A stretch of 27,663 bases of DNA from Plantago elongata (lineage: Eukaryota > Streptophyta > Magnoliopsida > Lamiales > Plantaginaceae). The position numbers were made by a program, and so were the translations under genes. The stretch covers positions 1 through 27,663 of the forward strand of contig JAYMSP010001930.1 of NCBI GenBank assembly GCA_036897095.1, in the 5' to 3' direction. This document shows, one piece after another, positions 1 through 13,778 of this stretch. Each line of letters starts with the position of its first letter. Position 1 is the first letter of the stretch. Under the pieces are notes generated by a model. That model saw nothing but the letters and a program-made list of their open reading frames with translations. It did no database searches and was not told the DNA's origin.

Positions 1-639
1 TTTGTTGTGGTAAATCTTTTGATTTTTCAATGTATGACCACATGAATTTTCAATAATCTTTCGCATCATCATTGATCCGGGATGGCCTAACCGGTCATGC
101 CAAATTTTAAGATTGCTATCAATTTTCTTTTCCATAGCATATGTTTCAATTTCTCTAATTTCAGAGTGATACAAGCCAAGGGACAATTCCGGTAGTCTTT
201 CCAAGACGTTTTTCTTACCGGATTTCACTTTTGTGATATAAATAAATTCTTTGCCATTTTCGCACGTTGTCTCAACATGATATTAATTCCGTCGAATATC
301 TTTAAAACTCAACAAATTTCGTGGAGACTTAGGAGAATATAGTGCTTCTTCTATGGCAACCATTATCCCATTTTGTAGTGTTATTCTCGCTCTACCAGAG
401 CCTTCAATCAACTTTGCACTACTAGAAATTGTATTCACATTCGCTTGTCCCATAGACAAGTAGTCAAAGTACTTGGCATCATTGAATATGCTATGTGTTG
501 ATGCACTATCAGCTAGGCATATTGCCACCATATTTGCCTCGGATATTGTCATGTTATCTTCAAGAAATAAAATAAGCAACATAAATAAAAAGGAACAACT
601 TGATTTTATTTCAACTAAGCTACCAAAAAAGGAATACAA
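1..639 (-). pseudogene. copia protease and GAG-pre-integrase remnant
   Basis: The protease segment contains CLADSASTHSIFNDAKYF followed by LIEGSGRARI and SPRNLLSFKDIR. In this copia family the active site is normally written D-S-A, so the missing glycine is a lineage trait rather than decay. One in-frame TAA (plus positions 283-285) follows FKDIRRN. The same frame then continues without interruption to the window edge through YHVETTCENG and the pre-integrase motif WHDRLGHPGSMMMRKIIE, which holds the first two histidines of the integrase HHCC zinc site. Only that one stop breaks this half, so it is better preserved than gag. Confidence 0.88.
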
Positions 640-766
640 AATTCAAATCCTAATATTCTTGAAAACAACAAATTCTAGATGCAAAAAGAGTAAATCCTAA
701 GCTACTTAAAAAATAAAAAACTCAAATTTGGACAGTTCCATCATCATTTTTGGTATCACTTGCCCG

Positions 767-1850
767 TTAAGGGAACTTAAAAGAATCAACATGTATTTCA
801 CTTTTGTATCCATGATCTTTAAAGAAGTCAGACACATCCAAATGAGTATCATTATGTGGGCTATCAGTAGCCTTGTCTTCAACGAAACTAGCGTCAACCT
901 TCTTTCCTCTAAGTGATGCTTGGTAAAGATCCACAAGATGTTGAGAAGTATGACATTTTCGTTCAAAATGGTCACTTATGTCATATTTATAACACTTTTC
1001 ATCCACATACTTCCTTTTTCCATGTCCAAATTTGGATCCTTCACCATTTTGGTGGTGGTTTGCATTATGATAACTATTGCTTTGACAATGTCCTCCACGA
1101 CCACGTCCAGAATTATTGTTAGGGCGAAATCATCCACGTCCATGCCCATTACCATGACCAAAGTTATTATTAGGACGAAATCCTCCACGTCCACGATTTC
1201 CATGATTGAAATTTCTTCCATAGAAAGATGTCACATTCTCTTCAGGTAATGGATCAGTACCACTTAGGCGTGTTTCATGGTTCTTTAGCAACAGTTCGTT
1301 GTTTTGTTCGGCTACAAGGAGGCATGATATCAACTCACTATATTTTTTGAAGCCCTTCTCACGGTATTGCTGTTGCAACAACATATTAGATATGTGGAAA
1401 GTGGTTTACGTTTTTTCCAGCATGTCATTCTCAGATAAGACTCACCACATAACTTCAACTTGAAAGTGATTCGGAACATCGCCGAATTATATTCATTCAC
1501 AGACTTAAAATATTGCAGACGCAAGTGGAGCCACTCATATCGAGCTCTAGGAAGTATCACCGTCTATTGGTGATCATATCTTTCTTTCAAGTTTGTCCAA
1601 AGTCCAGCCGGATCTTTGACAGTGAGGTATTTGGTTTTTAAACCCTCATCAAGGTGACGTCTCAGAAAGATCAAACCCTTAAAAGCTTTTTTTGGTTGGT
1701 TGTCTTGTTACCAACCTTAATATATAGTGTCTCCTAGTCCTTTGGACTCTAGGTGGATTTCTGCATCTAGAACCCATGATATAAATTTTTTCCCACTAAT
1801 GTCAAGTGCTACAAATTCGAGGTTGCTTAAATTGTCATAACTTCTACAAG
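767..1850 (-). pseudogene. copia gag remnant (UBN2-type gag and zinc knuckle)
   Basis: Three pieces in different frames make up a gag protein. The N-terminal piece, about 1850-1735, contains LEFVALDISGKKF and WVLDAEIHLE. The middle piece, about 1690-1430, contains FLRRHLDEGLK, a stop (TAG) after RYDHQ, then ARYEWLHLRLQ. The third piece, about 1440-1130, contains LLQQQYREKGFKKYSEL and a Gly/Arg/Asn-rich tail. A final frame (1006-767) carries the zinc knuckle followed by HLVDLYQASL. The knuckle reads C-X2-Y-X4-H-X4-C: the second cysteine is tyrosine (codon at 985-983). At least two stops and two frameshifts rule out a working Gag. Confidence 0.85.
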
Positions 1851-2281
1851 GAAATATAATTTTATTAGTCAAAAAGATTTTCATAAAACGTACATAACAT
1901 GAAAACAGAGTACTGCAAAACTTAGAAAGTAAAACGAAATTGATACTGATAGAATAATGTTGTATTTAAAAGCAAACAAGGAAGATTTGTTTTGGTTTGG
2001 AGACGTGATATGCACAAACAAACATAATACATTACAAACTAGTAACACCAATTCGTGCACTTTAGTTTTGGTGTAGACAGAGATGAAAAAAAGATTTGTT
2101 GAACATACTGTCACGCATAGTACCATTCGTCCTAACTTTGTCTTTTACCTGTTGAATGTTGAGCTTTTGATTTCTGTGGTGCGGTTGCTAGCTGTAGCGG
2201 CTAAAAAGAAAATTTTCTTCTCTTTTGGCTTCTGTACGGCAGTGAAGAAATTAGGTTTCAGTTGGTTGAACAATTTCGTGC

Positions 2282-2296
2282 TTCGTGCTGATAACG
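2282..2296 (-). other. Candidate primer-binding site of the left copia element
   Basis: Immediately inside the LTR the minus strand reads CGTTATCAGCACGAA. It is not the usual plant copia site TGGTATCAGAGC, which pairs with the 3' end of initiator tRNA-Met. Its complement (TCGTGCTGATAACG) resembles the anticodon arm of a tRNA-Ile. The position directly after the LTR end supports a priming role; the tRNA identity is an inference from memory of tRNA sequences. Confidence 0.4.
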
Positions 2297-2453
2297 TGTT
2301 GAGAGAGAATAGAATAGAGTTTATTCTGATGTAATCAATAAGAGAGTACAAATATGTATTTATAGAATAGATAAAAGCTTCTAGAGAGTCCATAACAGTT
2401 GGGCCTATAACAGTTTAACCCAATACTAACTCTTGTAAATTTATTCTCTAACA
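2297..2453 (-). repeat. Short 5' LTR of the left copia element
   Basis: On the minus strand the segment begins TGTTAGAGAATAAA and ends CTCTCAACA, so it has the TG...CA ends and a short TGTT/AACA terminal inverted repeat of LTRs. A TATA box (CTATAAATAC) lies in the middle, near plus positions 2360-2370. The length of about 157 bp is short for a copia LTR. The partner LTR is outside the window, so the boundary cannot be checked against it. Confidence 0.6.
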
Positions 2454-2930
2454 AAAAAAAAAATTATAATAAGGGAGTTTTGGCGCTGGGCCGCAGTGTG
2501 CAACGCTGCTGGAGGCCCAACAACGCTCCAACTCAGTTGCGGCGATGCTGAAGTTAGTCTTAAGGCTAAGGAACAAATTAAGCAAATACATACTACTTTA
2601 TGTCTTGGGAAAATTCTCACATTTTCTTTAACACTAAATATTATAAAAAAGATCCGATATTTTTTTAAAACGTTAAAGGATGACTCGAACTCCCGACATG
2701 TGTTGTTAATATAGTATCATAACTTAGTGAGTCATGTCTACATACATGATATAACGCAGCGAATCATGTGTTAATATAATGTCGTTACGCATAGGTTTTA
2801 TAGTTACAACAAAATTTTCCATAAAATTTGGAAAAGATCCCTCCATGTGATGGAACTTTATTTCTTCATCTCATACATCAATTCACACTTTATTCAAGTC
2901 TCGAAAAAAAAGGAGGTCGAAAAACTTAAC
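2454..2930. other. Intergenic DNA beside the left copia LTR
   Basis: No gene is supported here. A poly-A run follows the LTR at 2452-2462. A GC-rich patch at 2482-2545 holds GGGCCGCAGTGTGCAACG and nearby GGCCC words that can pair with one another. At 2680-2697 the reverse strand reads GGGAGTTCGAGTCATCC, which resembles a pol III B box, but no A box is placed correctly upstream, so I do not call a SINE. Confidence 0.4.
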
Positions 2931-3204
2931 TACCCCTCCGTCCAGTAAACTTCATACATTTATCATTAGTCGTCCCACCAAATTTCATACATTACTAAAA
3001 TATTAAGTTACCCCACCACTAATGAATAATAAACAATATCAACTTTACACAAAAATTATACATTTTACCATTTCATTTATAAGAATTACCTTATGTATTT
3101 TAGTAATGGAAAAATTATAAGGTAATTCACATTTTTTATCATACATAAGGTAATTCACATTTTACCATTTCATTTCATTATACAAAAATTATACATTTTA
3201 CCAT
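2931..3204. mobile_element. Stowaway-like MITE remnant (Tc1/mariner type)
   Basis: A TA dinucleotide at 2931-2932 is followed by CCCCTCCGTCC, close to the Stowaway terminal repeat CTCCCTCCGTCC. A second CGTCCCACCAAATTTCATAC word follows at about 2968. The interior is AT-rich with inverted words (AATTACCTTATGTA at 3085-3098, its reverse complement near 3142-3155). A 23-bp exact direct repeat sits at 3049-3071 and 3182-3204. No matching right terminus is visible, so the element is truncated or rearranged. Confidence 0.5.
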
Positions 3205-4135
3205 ATAGTATAAAGGAAAAGCTAAAAAGACTTGAATGCATCAGATCAGAATCTACAAAAGATCTTTATCATGGGGCAAATATATACCTCTCAGCTCCTT
3301 TACATCTTCACACTCTCATAAACTTTACACTTCACATTCAAATAAAAAGATACATGTCCTCAAAACCGTGGCTTTGTCGAATCATTCAGTAGATGGCTTG
3401 TTCTAGATCACGAGCTTGTAAGACTGGATTAGGCCAGCCTACAATAAGCTTCCAGCTCCCTGCACAACTTGGTAGTCTGCACTCTGCAGATACGTAGCTG
3501 GACACTCGAGTTACTCCAAAAACATAAAACGACGGGAATATACACGATTTGAATGTTCAATATGCGAGGTCCCTGCATGATTGTGCATCTTGTGCAGATG
3601 TTGTATCTCATCACCTGACTACATGAATTAAAAGGAACGTCCGCCTTCTATGCTACTTTAACGCCATGAAATGATGGATCTTGTAAGCTTCAGGTCACAA
3701 GTTGTATGAGAAGGACAAGATTGGATGGAGAAAACCTCCTAATCTCTGCAAATGCTCGCCAAATTCAATAACAAAAAGTGCAGGCAAATCTCATGAAGAG
3801 TTCCTCAACTTAGCTGGGATAGCAGAAGCACGAGCATATAATGGAAAAGGCCTAAAATTGTGCATTTAAGCATACAAAGAGTTCCTCAACTTTGCTGGGA
3901 TAGCAGAAGCACGGGCGTATAATGGAAAAGGCCTTACATTTGGCATTTACACAGGGGAAATTGAGCCTCAGACCATGAAGGCCCGCATGACTAACAAGTC
4001 ATAACACAAACCACTTACTTGGTATGACAGAGCTCGCCCGCAGTTCTTGCACGAATACATGAACTATAAATTCAAAACCTTCCCTTTATAAGAATTACCT
4101 TATGTATTCTGGAACATTCACTTCATTTGCTCTTT
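3205..4135. other. Non-coding stretch downstream of the 345-residue protein gene
   Basis: Contains no assignable gene. Part is presumably the 3' UTR of the minus-strand gene that ends at 4136. The stretch holds the 81-bp duplication described separately. It also carries one member of a 24-bp exact repeat (4085-4108) whose other member is at 3076-3099 in the MITE remnant. Short open stretches exist on both strands (for example 3687-3863 plus, 3614-3429 minus) but I recognise none of them. Confidence 0.4.
3797..3958. repeat. 81-bp tandem duplication, two copies
   Basis: Copy 1 (3797-3877) and copy 2 (3878-3958) both begin AGAGTTCCTCAACTT and share GCTGGGATAGCAGAAGCACG and ATAATGGAAAAGGCCT. By eye about 60 of the first 62 bases match, with more divergence in the last 20. 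The period of 81 is exactly 27 codons. In the plus frame both copies read EFLN-AGIAEARAYNGKGL, with one TAA between them (3864-3866). Confidence 0.85.
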
Positions 4136-6098
4136 TTAAAAACCTTGATCAGTGAGCTCAAAGACTAGATTTCTTAATATATGGGAAGATTTAATATTAT
4201 TAAACTTGCATAGAGAAATTGCCGGACGGCTGCAACTTCGAGTGAGGCCGAGACTTTCAGAAGCAAGCAAAAGACGCCTTCCCACTTCAGGTTTCTTACT
4301 CTTTTGTATCAAAGGTTCAGAAGCTGGTTCACAGGATACACGTCGGCGAACATGACGGCCTGTTAATGGTGAAAGTAAATCAGACCCACTGTTTGAGAAT
4401 TTTCGGTATGATGATACACTATTCAAGAGTACTTTGGGTTTGTTTCTGACTTCTAAAACTGGGGTACATGGGCTCGAAGCAACTTCATCATAATCTGAGA
4501 AATACTTTTTGATGAGTCCTGAAACAGAAACTGTTTCTGATAATGTTTCATCAAGTGTATCTACAGCTCCTTTGGTTTTCCACTCTTCATCATAATTTAT
4601 TTGATCAGCACCTATTCTTTCCAAGTCAGAGTTGTTCGTCGCTTTTTTCCCTGGTCTTCTTCTCTTCAAAGAAGATACTCGACCCAACTTTTTTAGCACT
4701 AGAGCTTTAAACCCAAGCCATATACACATCTTCCGTTTCTTTCTTTTGCATTTTACCCTTTTCCTGTCAATATACAAGGACAAACTATTGGAATTGACTT
4801 GACCATTTGTGTCATCAGCAAAGTTACACTTGTGTACGTCAGTGACAGGTGGATTTGTTTCACCGGGGATGCGTATTGCATCAATGTGAAGGCACCATGG
4901 ATCATTTGAACCAAGAAAAGCACACTTGAGAGGGAATGACTCAGAGAGGTGATAGTAGCATGAGTTCCGCTTTACCTGTTATCAGATGAGATAACTTGTA
5001 GTAGCAGTTCTATCTAATCAGATAGAACAAAAAAATGAGCAGACCTTCTCCAAGAAACATAGGCACATAGAAAATGCACGACAAGTAGAGAAATAACACT
5101 AAAATAGAACATACCATCAGCCCTTTGACCCTGATATTCCCAATTTCGGGAAAATAATTTAGATGCTCCACCTCAAGCTCTCCTACAATCAATGAAGTGG
5201 CAGATAAATGTAACCATTTCAGCGCATGTTACTCAAAACTTTCATTTTCAGGCGATTTTAGAACACATTAGTCAAAGCATTCACTAAGCTAAACTTCACT
5301 ACAGAAAGCCAAATGTACCTGTTAACACTTTAATCAAAATTTTAAAGAAACAAAACAAAGACAAATCTCCCCAAGTTAGGTAAAGAAAATTCGAAAGGGC
5401 TGCTTAAGTTCTCTTTCTATTTATTTATCTCACGAGTCGAATGTAAACAACAAAGCAATTAGTATGTGAACATTTCTTCACCAATATATATATATTATAT
5501 ATATTTTATATAACAATTCAAAACTACAACAAGTTACTGCTTCATCAACCAGTTGAAATCAATTCCCAATATCCAATTTACATCCTTGAGCCACATCTAC
5601 AAAACTGTATAGTATACCATTGTCTTACAAAAATGTAGTGCATTTCTAACAGACAGCAATTCAGTAAACATTTCTTGAAGTTCAAAATGTAATCTTTAGC
5701 TGATATGGTAATACGGTATCTAATATAATATGCATACTTCAACTTCACATCCATCAACAATGAAGATTAAAATGATAAATTCTATAAAAGAACATCATAT
5801 GCATGTTTCACTTAACAGATTCATAACCTAACACCAATTCATGAAGTAAAGGAACTTTGTACAATCATAAAGCATACAACTTTGAAGTAATCAAAGATGA
5901 TCAAACCAATAATCATTTCTAAAATTAAATTAGGCAGCAGATAGAGAGTGAAGTGAAAAGGCACTAACTCTTGAAATCCTTGGCTGTAATTTCTGCAGAA
6001 ACTGGCACAGCAATATGGGTGCCCAAGTTTGTATCAACAAAGACGGCTTCTTGAACATTGGTGCAAGCTACCATTGTAGGAATTGCATTAAACTTCAT
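4136..6098 (-). CDS. Unrecognised basic plant protein, 345 aa, three exons
   Basis: Assembled exons (read minus): 6098-5969, 5182-5115 and 4975-4136. All junctions are GT-AG and in frame. The ATG at 6098 is preceded seven codons upstream by an in-frame TGA, which supports the start. Residues 1-100 alternate short hydrophobic stretches (FVDTNLGTHIAVPVSAEIT, EHLNYFPEIGNIRVKGLMV, SFPLKCAFLGSNDPWCLHI). They look like a folded beta-rich domain, possibly ubiquitin-like. Residues 137-148 and 165-177 are strongly basic (RKRVKCKRKKRK; RVSSLKRRRPGKK), a likely bipartite nuclear localisation signal. The second half is low-complexity with proline-directed serine/threonine sites (SSPCTPVL near 233-240, LLSPL near 266-270), possible CDK/MAPK targets. 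I do not recognise the family; a nuclear, phosphorylated role is inference. It shares an upstream region with the divergent methyltransferase gene. Confidence 0.75.
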
Positions 6099-6786
6099 TG
6101 CTATGGTTTGTGACTTCGGTCAATTTACTACAGACACTTCTCCTCCAACAGAGAACATCAAACGAAGCACTTGGAGACTAGGTCATGTTTTACAAATGGG
6201 TCGCTATTATATTTTGGTCCTCCATGTTAGATAAATATATAACTTTTATCAAAATCATTAAAATATAGTACTACTTATGTTCGTAAAAAACTTTTCATTT
6301 TTACTCTTTATCTGTCAATCTTTTCACTTGATAAATTCTCCTGAGAATTCATGATTTGTGAGAGTACTACATTATTATATACTAATTGTACATTTTTATA
6401 TTTTCGTAACTTCACAAAAGAATTCGATGTACAATTATTATGCAATAATATACAATTTGTGAAAATACACAAAATACACAAAAATTTATAATATACATAC
6501 AACACCGTATAATTAATATACACTAATGCAGAACAATCAGATTAAATTTTAACTTAATTTTTATAGTTTTTAATTAATCAAATGAAATGTGTAATTGAAA
6601 ATAAATCGGTAGTTTACACGATTTTGAAGCAAAGCACAATTAAGGTATAGTCATGGGGCCATAATGGGAAAAACTGCAAGTAATATGACTAGAAGTAAGA
6701 ATAACCAAAAGTTGCATAAAAGGATTTTGTGGATATTTTCTTCCTGAGCTTCTCTTTCTTCAATATCTCAATTCTCTGCAACAAAC
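6099..6786. promoter_or_regulatory. Shared interval between two divergent genes (688 bp)
   Basis: The start codons of the minus-strand 345-residue protein (6098) and the plus-strand methyltransferase (6787) face away from each other across this interval, so it must hold both promoters and 5' UTRs. The middle (about 6200-6620) is very AT-rich. The last 70 bp before 6787 are pyrimidine-rich (TTCTCTTTCTTCAATATC), as is usual for a plant 5' UTR. I see no unambiguous TATA box for either gene. Confidence 0.5.
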
Positions 6787-12301
<5,515 letters not shown>

Positions 12302-13751
12302 ACTTCCAGTATGTAGACATATCCTTTTACTTCATTTTTCAGTCCTCTTTTTCATTCCTTGGATGAGTGCTTTTTTCTTTTCTTTTTCTCTTCCTCATTT
12401 CATACTTCTTTTTCATATGTCAAGGGTGCCATAGCGGTTGATGTGATGTTATTACAGCTGCTATGACAGTTGTAGGCTGGCCCTATGAAACTCATTGTTC
12501 TTCAAGCCCAAAGACGCACATAATGTTTCAACATAAGAGCTTTTAACTAACGGTGTCTTGAAGTGGCTCCGGACTGTATAGTAGCATGCTTCTGATAAGC
12601 GGTAGGGGTGCTGAATGGGGTCGCTGCATGCCTAACTACGGTATGCTGTCAAGGACTTGTGGCCTGCTGAATTTAGAAGAACTGTAAGAGAGTGGTTAAG
12701 TGGCCGGTTTTTAGTTCAGATACTACCGTGTAAAGTTGAAATAAGACATGTGATAACAAGAACCAATTTTTGCGTAGTTGAACTGGGTAGCGCAATTCAG
12801 TTCGTAAGGGGTCGGGGTCGGGAGTTTGAGTTTCCCTTTAGCTATTTTAAGAAAACAAAAAAAAGCCTAGGCTGGTTGACATAACGTCTGAATTCAATTC
12901 AATTACGTTTTTATGTTAAAAAATCACACAAAAATTCAATTGAATTTATATAATTCAATTGCAGTTTTATACCATCCAGTAATTGATTCATCTTGCTCTA
13001 ATATACAAACACTAGAAAATGAGTATATACCAGGCTGCTTGCTCTACTTCTTGCTCACATTCAGCCAAACTTTTAAAGATAGTATTTTATTTTGTTAATA
13101 CTCATGTTAAGAAATATAGAAAGGAAAGAAATCGAATATATTTTATAATATATGTTATTAGAATGGGTCTCTAAATGATCTCTATTTTGTTAATGATGAT
13201 GATCACAACGAGTTGTATTTTGGCAACTCAAGTATGAAACACTAATGTACTATGACTGTAGATTTTAATTATTATTTAGGGATATTCATCTCTTTCATCA
13301 CTTTTATATTAACCGTATGATATATGTATTTAATATTTACTCAAATACAATATTCATAACAATTCCACTATTGTGACATTTAGCTCACATGAGTTGCCTT
13401 TCATTATGACATATTGCGTTTGTTCAACTCTGAATACATTCGAAGAGATTTTACTATAAAGTAATAGGTAAAGTTGAAATAAAATAAGTTGGTCAAAATC
13501 AACATGTGGAATTGTTTTTTAAAATCACTCCCACCGTCATGAGTTGAACTTATCACATTCAATTTTAGTAGGTCTCGATTTCAATTTCCACTCCAATATG
13601 TTATATAGTATAGTGATTATCTATCGTGTGAAATTCAACTCGAAATGGTAGAAATCAATTGTCCATCCCAAATTTCCAATATACAGGGGCTGTTTTGTAA
13701 AACGGTTTTGCAATATTTGTTCGTTAAGCTGCGCAACAGTTGCAAATATCA
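12302..13751. other. Intergenic stretch between methyltransferase and PARN genes
   Basis: The first 100-200 bp are the methyltransferase 3' UTR, with a long CT-rich run at 12370-12400. Positions 12440-12720 are of near-normal GC content but hold no recognisable coding frame. A tRNA-like segment at about 12775-12866 is listed separately. From 12880 to 13680 the DNA is AT-rich with nothing I can name. Confidence 0.5.
12775..12866 (+). repeat. Candidate tRNA-derived SINE fragment
   Basis: GGGTAGCGCAATTCAG (12785-12800) resembles a pol III A box. GGGAGTTTGAGTTTCCC (about 12819-12835) resembles a B box (consensus GGTTCGANNCC) with one key C-to-T change. The roughly 35-bp spacing is right for a tRNA-like internal promoter. 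An A-rich tail (AAGAAAACAAAAAAAA) ends the unit near 12866. Target-site duplications are not clear, so this is a candidate only. Confidence 0.4.
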
Positions 13752-13769
13752 ATGGCAGCCCTAACGTGA
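13752..13769 (+). promoter_or_regulatory. Five-codon upstream ORF in the PARN leader
   Basis: ATG GCA GCC CTA ACG TGA (MAALT) ends 9 bases before the PARN start codon at 13779. If transcription starts upstream of 13752, scanning ribosomes meet this ATG first. The short gap leaves little room for reinitiation, so it could reduce PARN translation. I see no obvious TATA box here, so the transcription start is unknown. Confidence 0.55.
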
Positions 13770-13778
13770 GCAACAAAC

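Larger units (their letters stand above)
1..2453 (-). mobile_element. Decayed Ty1/copia LTR retrotransposon, 5' part, truncated by window edge
   Basis: Read on the minus strand the order is LTR (2453-2297), candidate primer-binding site, about 440 bp of leader, gag (about 1850-767), protease (about 560-283) and the GAG-pre-integrase domain (282-1). This is the normal copia order; reverse transcriptase, RNase H and the 3' LTR would lie left of the window. The protein remnants resemble the plant copia family in which the protease motif reads DSA rather than DTG. Several in-frame stops and at least two frameshifts show the copy is dead. The element could be older than, and unrelated to, the copia at the right edge, because the gag types differ. 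Confidence 0.9.

Noticed and set aside
2680..2697. B-box-like sequence on the minus strand
   Set aside because: No A box lies at the right distance, so neither a tRNA nor a SINE is supported.
3429..3614. 61-codon minus-strand open frame downstream of the 345-residue protein gene
   Set aside because: No recognisable domain, no start context, composition unlike a conserved protein; another frame over the same DNA is equally open.
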